Below are positions 25,011 to 33,139 of a stretch of 64,000 bases of DNA, in pieces (position 1 is the first letter of the stretch; the number at the start of each line of letters is the position of its first letter). The position numbers and the translations under genes were made by a program. Source of the DNA: JBFLYH01 sp964630235. Lineage in GTDB: Bacteria; Oederibacteriota; JAAXVQ01; JAUVAV01. The notes under the pieces were generated by a model. It was not told the DNA's origin and ran no database searches. It saw only the letters and a list, made by a program, of their open reading frames with translations. The stretch covers positions 744,001-808,000 of the forward strand of contig CAZVUO010000001.1 of NCBI GenBank assembly GCA_964630235.1. Reading direction: 5' to 3'.

Positions 25011-27065
25011 ATGGACACCTTAGAATATAAAGATCTCTTTATCAGCGAATCCCTGGAACACCTGGACCGCCTGAACCAGGCCCTCCTGACGCTTGAGAAA
25101 AATCCGTCGGACAGCCATTCCCTCAACGAAATTTTCCGCACGTCGCACACCATCAAGGGCATGGCCGCCACCATGGGCTTCGACCAGATCACCGAGCTGA
25201 CCCACCAGATGGAGAATGTTTTGGACAAGCTCCGCGGCAGCCGCACGGCCATTACCCCCGGCATCGTGGACGTGCTGTTCGAATGCCTGGACACGCTGCA
25301 GCTCTTGATCGAGGAGATCTCCACCGCCCAGCCGCAGCAGGTTGACGTGACGGCCCTGGTGGACAAGCTGAAGCAGGTGGAGGGCGGACAGGCGCCGGCG
25401 CCCACGCGGGAGCGCGGCGGCGCGGAAAAACCGGCGTCCGCCGAAACTGTCCCGGAGCCCGCGGCCCGGGCCCAGATCCCGGCCGTGCCGGAAGCGGACG
25501 CGGGCATCGAGCACCTGGATTCCCTGGTGGCCCGGGCGGAAGCTGAAGGCTACCTCATTTACGGCGTGCGGGTGAGGCTGGAGAGCACCTGCATGTTCAA
25601 GGGCGTGCGGGCTTTCATGGTCTTCAAAGCCCTCTCCGAGCACGGGGAGGTCGTGGCCAGCTATCCGGAGCCGCAGGCCCTGCAAGACGGCCAGTTCGAA
25701 CGGGAATTTTTGCTCCTGGCCCTGTCCCAGCGCAAAACGGAGATCCTCCAGCGCAGCCTTAAGAGCATCTCCGAGATCGAAAGCTTCGACCTCGAAATCC
25801 TCAGCGCGGCCAAGGTGGACGACTTTTTCGGCGAGACGCGGGCCCGCGCCAAAGTGCTGGTCTCCCGCCCCGCCACGCCGGAGGAGCAGGCGGCCCGTCC
25901 GGCCGCCTCCAACCGGGCGCTGCAGAGCATCCGGGTGAGCATCGAACGGCTGGACAATCTGCAGAACCTCGTGGGTGAACTGGTCATCAACAAGATCCGG
26001 CTGACCCAGATCTCCAAGCGGCACGGCCTCAAGGAGCTGAAAGAAGCGCTGATCCAGTTCGACCGCATTACCAACGACCTGCAGGATGAAGTGACCGAGG
26101 TGCGGATGGTGCCCATGGAGCACATCTTCAACCGGTTTCCGCGCATGATCCGCGACCTGGCCAAGGAAGGCGGCAAGGAAATCGAGCTGGTGATGGAAGG
26201 CAAGGATATCGAACTGGACCGCACCGTGCTCGACGAGATCAACGATCCCCTGGTGCACCTCCTGCGCAATGCCGTGGACCATGGCATCGAGGATCCGTCC
26301 GAACGCCTCAAGAAGAACAAACCCCGCCAGGGACTGATCCGCCTCACGGCCATACGCGAAAAAAATCACGTCATCATCCAGGTGCAGGACGACGGCCGGG
26401 GGATTGACCCGGTCCTGAACCGCCGGGTGGCGGTGGAGCGCGGCGTCATGAACCAGGAAGAGAGCGGCCGCCTGACCGACCAGGAGGCGGTCAATCTGGT
26501 CAGTCTGCCGGGCTTTACCACCGCGACCAAAGTGACCGAGGTCAGCGGCCGGGGCGTGGGCGTGGACGCGGTCCGGACCAAAATTGAGTCCTTCGGCGGC
26601 AGCCTGCGCATCGAAAGCCAGGTCGGGCAGGGCAGCGCCTTCATCCTGCGCATGCCCATGACCCTCGCGATCATCCAGGCCTTGCTGTTCAGGGTGGGGC
26701 CCGAAGTATACGCCCTGCCTGTGATCAACACCGTGGAGACCATTGATTTCGAAGAAGCCGCGGTCAAGTACGTGCAGCAGGGCGAGGTGGTCATGTACCG
26801 CGACAGCGTGCTGCCGCTCTTGCGGCTCCACCGCGTGCTGCAGGTGCCGGGCGAGGAATCGCGAAGCCCCAACCGCGCCGTGCTGGTGACCGAGGTCGGC
26901 GAGACCCGCGTTGGCCTGCTGGTGGACGAGGTGCTTGGCCAGCAGGAGATCGCGATCAAGTCGCTTGGCTCCCTGCTTAAGTCGGTGAAAGGATTTTCCG
27001 GCGTGACCATTTTGGGCGACGGGCGGATCTCGCTGGTACTCGACGTTCCCAGCCTGATTAACTGA
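25011..27065 (+). CDS. cheA: Chemotaxis histidine kinase CheA
   Basis: Sensor histidine kinase of a chemotaxis-type pathway. The Hpt domain begins at residue 1; the phosphorylated His is residue 46 in FRTSHTIKGMA. Residues about 165-290 form a P2-like docking region after an Ala/Pro linker. The dimerisation helix VSIERLDNLQNLVGELVIN is near 305-330. The kinase core has the N box HLLRNAVDHGIED and a G box DDGRGID. The C-terminal CheW-like domain ends with DVPSLIN. Length is 684 residues. No cheY, cheW, cheR, cheB or receptor gene is nearby, only cheC 19 bp downstream. Pili could be the target, since pilMNOPQ lies 4 kb upstream, but that is inference. Confidence 0.93.
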   Translation: MDTLEYKDLFISESLEHLDRLNQALLTLEKNPSDSHSLNEIFRTSHTIKGMAATMGFDQITELTHQMENVLDKLRGSRTAITPGIVDVLFECLDTLQLLIEEISTAQPQQVDVTALVDKLKQVEGGQAPAPTRERGGAEKPASAETVPEPAARAQIPAVPEADAGIEHLDSLVARAEAEGYLIYGVRVRLESTCMFKGVRAFMVFKALSEHGEVVASYPEPQALQDGQFEREFLLLALSQRKTEILQRSLKSISEIESFDLEILSAAKVDDFFGETRARAKVLVSRPATPEEQAARPAASNRALQSIRVSIERLDNLQNLVGELVINKIRLTQISKRHGLKELKEALIQFDRITNDLQDEVTEVRMVPMEHIFNRFPRMIRDLAKEGGKEIELVMEGKDIELDRTVLDEINDPLVHLLRNAVDHGIEDPSERLKKNKPRQGLIRLTAIREKNHVIIQVQDDGRGIDPVLNRRVAVERGVMNQEESGRLTDQEAVNLVSLPGFTTATKVTEVSGRGVGVDAVRTKIESFGGSLRIESQVGQGSAFILRMPMTLAIIQALLFRVGPEVYALPVINTVETIDFEEAAVKYVQQGEVVMYRDSVLPLLRLHRVLQVPGEESRSPNRAVLVTEVGETRVGLLVDEVLGQQEIAIKSLGSLLKSVKGFSGVTILGDGRISLVLDVPSLIN

Positions 27066-27084
27066 ACAGGGAAGGAGCTGAACC

Positions 27085-27699
27085 GTGGCGGATATCCGGG
27101 CGTTGTCTGACCTGCAGTTGGACGCCATCAAGGAAGTGGGAAACATTGGCGCCGGCCACGCGGCCACGGCGCTGTCCCAGCTCATTGACAAGAAGATCCT
27201 GATCGCCGTGCCCAAGGTGCTGTGCCTGCCCCTGGCGCGGGTGGTGGACCTGGTCGGCGGCAGCCAGGCCCTGGTGGCCGGCGTCACCATGCACGTGCTG
27301 GGCGACGTCTCCGCCAAGATCGTGCTCATCCTGCCGCGCCAGAGCGCCCTGCAGCTGGCCAGCCTGCTCACCAAGCAGGACGCGGGCGAGCGCCAAACCC
27401 TGACCATGCTGGAGCACTCGGCCATCAAGGAGGCTGGCAACATCCTGGCTGGCGCGTATCTAAACGCCCTCACGGAATTCCTGGGCCTCCTGCTCCTGCA
27501 GTCCGTGCCCCAGCTGGTGTTCGACATGGCCGAAGCCGTGGTGCATGAGCTTTCCAAGGGGCTGCCCGCCAGCGCCGAGGTCATCTGCATCGAAACCGAG
27601 TTCATGGAATCCCAGCGGGTCATCCAGGGCTATTTTTTCCTCATGCCCGACAAGGTCTCCCTCGACATCATCCTGCGCGCCATCCAGGTGGCCAAGTGA
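27085..27699 (+). CDS. cheC: CheC-type CheY-P phosphatase
   Basis: CheC/CheX/FliY family phosphatase that removes phosphate from CheY-P. Both active-site motifs (D/S-x3-E-x2-N) are present: DAIKEVGNIGAGHA near residue 13 and SAIKEAGNILAGAY near residue 112. Two sites are typical of CheC. Length is 204 residues. GTG 27085 follows GAAGGAG by 7 bases. It overlaps the FtsA-like gene through GTGA, so all three genes (cheA, cheC, FtsA-like) form a tight unit. CheD, the usual CheC partner, is not here. Confidence 0.92.
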   Translation: MADIRALSDLQLDAIKEVGNIGAGHAATALSQLIDKKILIAVPKVLCLPLARVVDLVGGSQALVAGVTMHVLGDVSAKIVLILPRQSALQLASLLTKQDAGERQTLTMLEHSAIKEAGNILAGAYLNALTEFLGLLLLQSVPQLVFDMAEAVVHELSKGLPASAEVICIETEFMESQRVIQGYFFLMPDKVSLDIILRAIQVAK

Positions 27700-29837
27700 C
27701 CGCTCCTCTCTTCGCCCTCGACATTGGCACGCGCAAGGTGGCGGGGCTGGTCGTCGAGCCCTGCGGGCGCGGCCTGCGGGTGCTGGCCGCCCGCATGCAG
27801 GAGCATCCCGACCGTTCGATGATTGACGGCCAGGTGCACAAGGTGGAAGCCGTCGCCGCGGTGGTGGCCGAGGTCAAAGCCGCCCTGGAGGCCGAGCTGG
27901 GACGCAAGCTCACCAGCGCGGCCGTGGCCGCGGCCGGACGCACCCTGCTGACCCAACAGGGAGGGGCCCGGCGGCGGCTGCCGTTCCCGGCCGAAGTGCC
28001 GCGGGAGATTCTTCTGGAACTTGAACTGGAAGCGGTCCGCCAGGCCCAGGCCACACTTCAAGCCGGCCAGCAGCCCGGCACACTGCACTGCGTCGGGTTT
28101 TCCCTGACCCGCCAGCGTCTGGACGGACAGACCCTGGACGAGGTGGCCGGCCACCGGGGCCAGGAGATCGAAGTGGAAGTTCTGGCCACGTTCCTGCCGC
28201 GCCAGGTGGTGGACTCGCTGCTGGTCGTGCTGCGGCGCGCGGGTCTGCAGGCCGCCAGCCTGACCCTGGAGCCGATCGCGGCCCTGGAGGCCGTGCTGCC
28301 GGTGGATCTGCGCCGCTTGAACCTCGCGTTGGTGGACATCGGCGCCGGCACCTCGGACATCGCGATCACGCGCGAGGGGTCGGTGTTCGCCTACGCCATG
28401 GTCACGCAGGCCGGTGACGAGCTGACCGAACGCTTGTGCGACCATTACCTGCTCAGCTTTCAGGAAGCCGAGCGCCTTAAGCGGCGGCTCGACGCTCCCG
28501 CCGGGACGCCGCTGGAAGCGACCACCATCCTGAACCAGAAACTGCAGGTGACCGTGGCGGACGTGAAAAGAGCCCTGGCGGCGGACCTGGCCCAACTGGC
28601 CGAAGCCATCGCCCGGCCGATCCAGGAACTCAACGGCGGGTCTCCCCGGGCCGTGGTCATGGTCGGCGGCGGGAGCAGCCTGCCGGGGTTGGGCGAGGCC
28701 GTGGCCGCGGCCCTGCAACTCGAACCCAACCGGGTCGGGGTCCGCGGGCCGGAGACCATCGCCGGCGTGGAAAACCCCACGTCCAGCCTGCACGGCATCG
28801 AGGGCGTGACGCCGCTCGGCATCGCCCTGACCGCCCTGCGCGGGCGCGGCCTCAAGTTTCTGAACGCCCAGGTGAACCAGCAAACCGTGCAGTTGCTGGC
28901 TTTGCACGAACGCCCCACGGTCTTCGACGCCCTGCTGCACGCGGGCCTGGAAGTGAGAAAACTCTATCCCCGCCCCGGACGGGCCCTGACGTACACGCTG
29001 AACGGGGATCTTAAAATACTGCCCGGCACCCTCGGCGAACCCGCCCGCTTGGAAGTGGACGGCAAACCCGCGATCCTGGACACGCCGGTGACGGAAGGTT
29101 CGCGGGTGCTGGTGGTCGAAGCCAAGGATGGGCAGGACGCGGTCCTCGAGCCCTCGCAGGTCCCGCGTCCGCAGGGCCCGTTCTGGTGCACGGTGAACGG
29201 GCAGAACCTGGAGCTCACCCTGGCCCTCTGCGACCGCGGCAGTCTGCTGGCCGCGGAGGAACCCCTGCCCGACCGCAGCGAGCTGGAATGGATCTCGGAG
29301 CGCAGCCTGGCCCAGCTCATCCCCGAACTCAGCGCGGCCGCGGCGACCGCGGCCGAGGAGAGTTATTCCATCCGCATGAACGGCCAGGCGCGCGAGGTGC
29401 GGCACGTGCACCCCACGCGGCTGCTGGCCAACGGCCGGGGCGTTGATCCGGATTACCACCCCCGTCCAGGAGACCGCATCGAGTGGTCGCCGTCCGCGCC
29501 GACCAGCCTGCGCCTGCGGGACGTGCTCGGCGACCTGCCCGTGCGCCAGCAGATCAAGGTGCTGGTGAACGGCGAGCCGAAATGGCTGGAAGCCGGCGGC
29601 GCGCGCGTCCTGCTGAACGGCCGGCCGGCCGGCGGCGATGACCCAGTGCCGCCCGAGGCGGAGATCGTGGTCGAAAGCGCTTCCGACCAGCCGCCGATCC
29701 TGTCCCAAGCCCTCGCGGACCTTAATCTTACCCCGCCGCCCAACGCCGGCGCCCTGAAGCTGCGGGTCAACGGGCAGGAGGCGGCGTTCACCACGCCCCT
29801 GCGTGACGGCGCTGAAATCGAAATTTCTTTCGGATGA
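27696..29837 (+). CDS. Long FtsA/PilM-like ATPase with C-terminal beta-grasp-like repeats
   Basis: Actin-fold ATPase of the FtsA/PilM superfamily. Phosphate-1 motif FALDIGTRKVAGLV is at the N-terminus; LALVDIGAGTSDIAI lies near residue 210 and VVMVGGGSSLPGLGEAV near 325. An SHS2-type insert fits between about 85 and 165. Residues 400-713 form an extension not found in classical FtsA (about 400 residues). It contains several repeats of the type 'xVNGxxxxxxxxxLxDGDxIE', for example VLVNGEPKWLEAG and LRVNGQEAAFTTPLRDG, suggesting small beta-grasp modules. No FtsA C-terminal amphipathic helix is obvious. Long FtsA-like proteins of similar length are known in some Firmicutes. Co-transcription with cheA-cheC suggests a signalling or pilus role rather than division; this is inference. 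Confidence 0.75.
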   Translation: MTAPLFALDIGTRKVAGLVVEPCGRGLRVLAARMQEHPDRSMIDGQVHKVEAVAAVVAEVKAALEAELGRKLTSAAVAAAGRTLLTQQGGARRRLPFPAEVPREILLELELEAVRQAQATLQAGQQPGTLHCVGFSLTRQRLDGQTLDEVAGHRGQEIEVEVLATFLPRQVVDSLLVVLRRAGLQAASLTLEPIAALEAVLPVDLRRLNLALVDIGAGTSDIAITREGSVFAYAMVTQAGDELTERLCDHYLLSFQEAERLKRRLDAPAGTPLEATTILNQKLQVTVADVKRALAADLAQLAEAIARPIQELNGGSPRAVVMVGGGSSLPGLGEAVAAALQLEPNRVGVRGPETIAGVENPTSSLHGIEGVTPLGIALTALRGRGLKFLNAQVNQQTVQLLALHERPTVFDALLHAGLEVRKLYPRPGRALTYTLNGDLKILPGTLGEPARLEVDGKPAILDTPVTEGSRVLVVEAKDGQDAVLEPSQVPRPQGPFWCTVNGQNLELTLALCDRGSLLAAEEPLPDRSELEWISERSLAQLIPELSAAAATAAEESYSIRMNGQAREVRHVHPTRLLANGRGVDPDYHPRPGDRIEWSPSAPTSLRLRDVLGDLPVRQQIKVLVNGEPKWLEAGGARVLLNGRPAGGDDPVPPEAEIVVESASDQPPILSQALADLNLTPPPNAGALKLRVNGQEAAFTTPLRDGAEIEISFG

Positions 29838-29901
29838 AATACCGCTTTGGCCGGGTCAAATCCATACCGCCTGCACTCTTCGCGTCCGAGGATTCCCGCG
29901 C

Positions 29902-31020
29902 ATGCCTTCTGAACGTTCGGCTTGGATCGCCCTCAATCTGATCCCGGGCATCGGCCCGGCCACCGCCCACCGCCTGGCCCAACTTTGCGGATCCGCGTCC
30001 GCGGTTTTCAGCGCGCCTGCCTCCGTCTGGCGTTCCCTGCGCGGCGGCGAAGCCCTGTCCCGGCACTTACGGGACTATGCGTGGCAGGACGCGGCTGACG
30101 CGGAGCAGGCGCGCGCCGGGCGTTTCGGCGTCCGCCTGCTCACCCTGGACGATGGCGAGTATCCCGCCAACCTGCGCTTTACCGCCTGCCCGCCGCCGGT
30201 TCTCTACCTGCGCGGGCGGCTTGAGCCCGAGGACCAGCAAGCCCTGGCCCTGGTCGGCACGCGGCGCCCCAGCGCGTACGGGCTGACCGCCACCCGGCTG
30301 CTGACGCGCGACCTGGTTGCCGCCGGCTATACCGTCGTCTCCGGCCTGGCGCGCGGGATTGACGCGGAAGCCCATGCCTCGGCCCTTTCGGCCGGCGGCC
30401 GCACCCTGGCCGTGCTGGCGCACGGTTTGGACCAGGTGTATCCGCGCGAGCACCGGGGTCTGGCCGAGCGCGTGAGCGAACACGGCGCCGTGGTCAGCGA
30501 GTTTCCCCTGGGCGTGGACCCCCAGCCCGCCAATTTTCCGCGGCGCAACCGCATCATCAGCGGCCTGTCGCAGGGCGTGCTCGTGGTGGAAGCCGGCCCG
30601 GAGTCCGGGGCCCTGATCACGGCGCGCTGGGCCGGCGAGCAGGGGCGGGACGTATTCGCCGTGCCCGGCCCGTTCCAGTCCCGGCTGTCCCGGGGCGCTC
30701 ATGCGCTGATCCAGGACGGCGCCAAGCTGGTCACCTGCGCCGAGGATATTTTCCGGGAACTGCCCCGTCCGGCGCGGCCGTGCCGCGCGCCGGTCCGGAC
30801 CGCGGCCGCGCCAGACCCGGCCTGTGGCGCCGTGCTCACGCCCGGACAGCTGGCGATCCGGCAGGCCTTGGGCGCGGGCGCCGTGCACATTGACCATCTG
30901 GCCGCGGTCTGCGGGCAGCCCATGGCCGGCTTGCTGGCCGAACTCACGCGTTTGGAACTGCTGGGCCTGGTGCGCAGCGCGCCGGGTCAATGCTACGGGT
31001 GGAGCGGGGAGGCGGCATGA
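29902..31020 (+). CDS. dprA: DNA processing protein DprA
   Basis: Loads RecA onto incoming single-stranded DNA during natural transformation. An N-terminal helix-hairpin-helix part (LNLIPGIGPATAHRLAQL, in part LIPGIGPATAHRL) precedes the Rossmann-like DprA domain with ALVGTRRPSAYGLTA, VSGLARGIDAEAH, and FPRRNRIISGLSQGVLVVEA in pieces (FPRRNRIISGLS). A C-terminal winged helix (about 310-365) completes a 372-residue protein. ATG 29902 is preferred over an upstream in-frame start inside the previous gene. The final codons overlap the next gene through ATGA. Its presence, with type IV pilus genes nearby, hints at DNA-uptake competence. Confidence 0.93.
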   Translation: MPSERSAWIALNLIPGIGPATAHRLAQLCGSASAVFSAPASVWRSLRGGEALSRHLRDYAWQDAADAEQARAGRFGVRLLTLDDGEYPANLRFTACPPPVLYLRGRLEPEDQQALALVGTRRPSAYGLTATRLLTRDLVAAGYTVVSGLARGIDAEAHASALSAGGRTLAVLAHGLDQVYPREHRGLAERVSEHGAVVSEFPLGVDPQPANFPRRNRIISGLSQGVLVVEAGPESGALITARWAGEQGRDVFAVPGPFQSRLSRGAHALIQDGAKLVTCAEDIFRELPRPARPCRAPVRTAAAPDPACGAVLTPGQLAIRQALGAGAVHIDHLAAVCGQPMAGLLAELTRLELLGLVRSAPGQCYGWSGEAA

Positions 31021-31781
31021 GCCGGGGAACGATGATCAGAACCATGTGCGCGGCCGGCGCGCTGGTCTGTGCAGCGGCTGGTCTGGGCCAAGCCGCGTGG
31101 GAGGCCGGCGCGGGCATGGAATATTTCACGCTCAACACGGAGTTCAAGGACAGCGCGGGCCAGACGTACCGTTCGATCCTGCAAGGCACGCTGACGCACG
31201 CCCGCGCCAGCTGGAGCGCGTCCGGCTGGATGGCCGCCGTGACCGGCGGTTGGTCGGATTGGAACGTGAGCGGGGAATGGCAGATACCCGGATGGCCCAT
31301 TCAGACCGCGGATGCCTTTGGGTGGGCGGCGCAAACCCAATGGTCCGCCGAGGCACACTACCGTTTCCTCTACGGATTCACCGCCGGGGCCCGGTTCAGC
31401 CAGCGTGACCTCAAACACCACGACGGATTCAACCGCAACATTTATCTCAGATACCAGGAGCAAAACTGGGAGGGGATGCTGGGTTATCAGTGGCAGCCCG
31501 CGCCCAGTTTGACCATCTCGGCGGCGGCCGGTTTCTCGCCCGCCTCGGCGGTTACGTTCTATCAGCATATGTATTATCCGGACATCGGCTACGAGGTGAT
31601 CCGTTTCGAGACGCGGCGCACCGGCGTCCGCTGGCAGGGGCGCTTGGCGTTCCGTTACCGTGACAGCGCGGGCTGGGGGCTGGATCTGGATTACGCGCTC
31701 GCCCGCTCCGCTTTCGGCGGCACGCCGGCCGTGAGCGCGACCACCGGCGGCATCGCCGGCGCGTTGGTGGTGATGTTTTAA
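31017..31781 (+). CDS. Predicted outer-membrane beta-barrel protein
   Basis: I do not recognise a family. A signal peptide covers residues 1-26 (ends AAAGLGQA). The mature part alternates aromatic and polar residues in strand-like pairs, such as WSDWNVSGEWQI, EAHYRFLYGFTAGARF and LSISAAAGF-like segments, and ends in LVVMF with a C-terminal Phe, as outer-membrane barrels do. Length is 254 residues, enough for 8-10 strands. It overlaps dprA by four bases, which suggests co-expression but gives no functional clue. Confidence 0.6.
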   Translation: MSRGTMIRTMCAAGALVCAAAGLGQAAWEAGAGMEYFTLNTEFKDSAGQTYRSILQGTLTHARASWSASGWMAAVTGGWSDWNVSGEWQIPGWPIQTADAFGWAAQTQWSAEAHYRFLYGFTAGARFSQRDLKHHDGFNRNIYLRYQEQNWEGMLGYQWQPAPSLTISAAAGFSPASAVTFYQHMYYPDIGYEVIRFETRRTGVRWQGRLAFRYRDSAGWGLDLDYALARSAFGGTPAVSATTGGIAGALVVMF

Positions 31782-31785
31782 AGGC

Positions 31786-31941
31786 GGAACCCGTTCGTTT
31801 CATTTTCTCGCTGCGCAAGGCCGTTTCCATTTGGGTCGTTTTCATCCAATTTTCCCCCGGACGGAAAATATGTCTGAAAACGAGAACGGATTTCGCAGGT
31901 TGGCTGGGTGCGCAGCGCGCTGATCGAAGTGAACGGGTTCC
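31786..31941. repeat. 156-bp nested palindrome before comB
   Basis: Four nested inverted pairs share one centre: GGAACCCGTTC (31786) with GAACGGGTTCC (31931); CGCTGCGCA (31809) with TGCGCAGCG (31909); CGTTTTCA (31837) with TGAAAACG (31875); ATTTTCC (31849) with GGAAAAT (31863). It starts 5 bases after the barrel gene's stop and ends just before the comB ribosome site. It could be a MITE-like element, or form a long RNA hairpin. Confidence 0.75.
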
Positions 31942-31966
31942 CGTGGAGGAGAGAAGGGAGAGCGAT

Positions 31967-32713
31967 ATGCCCTGGTGGCCGCGGGTGGATTTTCTGCCGC
32001 ACCCGGCCGCGGCGCGCGCGGCCGACCTGGCCGGCGCGACGGTGGTCGTTTGCGACGTGCTGCGCGCCACCACGACCATGATCGCGGCGCTTTCGGCCGG
32101 CTGTCCCCGCATTGTCGCCTGCGCCACGCTGGCCGCGGCGCGGCGCGCGGCTTTGGACCTGCGCCAGGCCCAAGAGCCGTGCTACCTGGCCGGAGAACGC
32201 AAGGGCCTGCCTGTGCCGGGATTTGACCAGGGCAATTCGCCACGGGTGTGGGCGCGCCTTCCTCCCAAAACCATCGTGCTCACCACCAGCAATGGCACGC
32301 GCGCGCTCGCGGCCGCGGCCTCCGCCCGCCGCGTGCTCATCCTCAGTCTGCTGAACCTCTCCGCGGTTTGCCGGTATCTGGCCGCCAAACCGGGCAAGCG
32401 CCTGGTTCTCCTGGCGGCCGGCGACCTGGGCCGGCCTTCGCCTGAAGATCAGGCGGCGCTGGGCATGCTTTTAAACTGCCTGCGTCGCAAAAGCCCTTGG
32501 ACCGGCGCTTGGGCGGCCGGATGGTCCGGGTCCGCGCGATCCATATCCCGGTTGGCACAGCGCATTGGCCTGATACCGAAATTCCTTGCATCCACTCCGC
32601 ATGGAAGATCCCTGGCAAAGCTTGGCTATGCTGCGGACGTCAAGTATGCCGGATGCCTCGACACCAGCAATCTCATCGGACATTTGACTGCCAGAGGGAT
32701 TGTGCGGCTCTAA
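31967..32713 (+). CDS. comB: ComB-like 2-phosphosulfolactate phosphatase
   Basis: Member of the ComB family, which hydrolyses 2-phosphosulfolactate in coenzyme M synthesis in methanogens; bacterial members have less certain substrates. Family segments visible: TVVVCDVLRATTTMIAAL near residue 25, FDQGNSPR near 88, and TSNGTRALAAA near 105. The C-terminus has GYAADVKYAGCLDTSNLIG (shown in part as DVKYAGCLDTSN). Length is 248 residues. ATG 31967 follows AAGGGAG by 6 bases. No comA or comC is in the window, so a coenzyme M role is not supported by context. Confidence 0.8.
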   Translation: MPWWPRVDFLPHPAAARAADLAGATVVVCDVLRATTTMIAALSAGCPRIVACATLAAARRAALDLRQAQEPCYLAGERKGLPVPGFDQGNSPRVWARLPPKTIVLTTSNGTRALAAAASARRVLILSLLNLSAVCRYLAAKPGKRLVLLAAGDLGRPSPEDQAALGMLLNCLRRKSPWTGAWAAGWSGSARSISRLAQRIGLIPKFLASTPHGRSLAKLGYAADVKYAGCLDTSNLIGHLTARGIVRL

Positions 32714-32724
32714 AAATCCATTTT

Positions 32725-32869
32725 AATCCCTCCGCATGAATCCCCGGGCTTCAGCTCCCGAAGGGACCTTCGGCCGGGGAGATGATTTGCGGGATTTTAT
32801 TGCGGAGGGAGGGAGCCCCGGCCCATGGTCCCCCTTGCGGGGAACTATAGTCCGGGGGACCACTCCACT
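32725..32869. repeat. Dispersed palindromic repeat, copy B
   Basis: 32725-32818 is the exact reverse complement of 1427-1520, and 32849-32869 of 1398-1418. Between the two blocks this copy has 30 bases where copy A has 8; the extra includes GGTCCCCC (32827-32834), which can pair with GGGGGACC (32853-32860). It follows the comB stop by 11 bases. Confidence 0.85.
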
Positions 32870-33139
32870 AGTCGTTATTTTTGTAATAATATTGAAATTA
32901 TTTTAGAGGCTTGCCGGATCACCTAAGGCCCGCGGTGCGCAACTTTTAGTTTTCCCTGCGATGTATACCCTTTTGCACATTAAAATCCAGCCTTTTACGG
33001 CGGTGTCTTAATGAGGATGCTCGGGGTATGATATTGGATTCTCCGCACAATAATGCGGGGTAGTTCATTGACTTTTATGGGTGGCGTATGATTAAATTAG
33101 AATCCAAGTGAAATCAGTATTTTTATCCAGTGAGGACAG
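32870..33139 (+). promoter_or_regulatory. AT-rich leader upstream of topA
   Basis: This 270-bp part of the comB-topA gap is much richer in A and T than the genes. It contains a hairpin CTCCGCA (33041-33047) with TGCGGGG (33054-33060), two TATGAT hexamers (33027-33032 and 33087-33092), and TTGACT (33068-33073) 18 bp before TTAAAT (33092-33097). A promoter here is likely, but which pair is used cannot be decided. No open frame with a ribosome site was seen. Confidence 0.4.

Noticed and set aside
25020..27623. Very long open frame on the minus strand opposite cheA (867 codons), and similar ones opposite the FtsA-like gene (27630-29708) and the sugar cluster (60421-62331)
   Set aside because: They lie exactly opposite well-recognised genes, have no ribosome sites or domain-like sequence, and are expected from strong GC bias at third codon positions.
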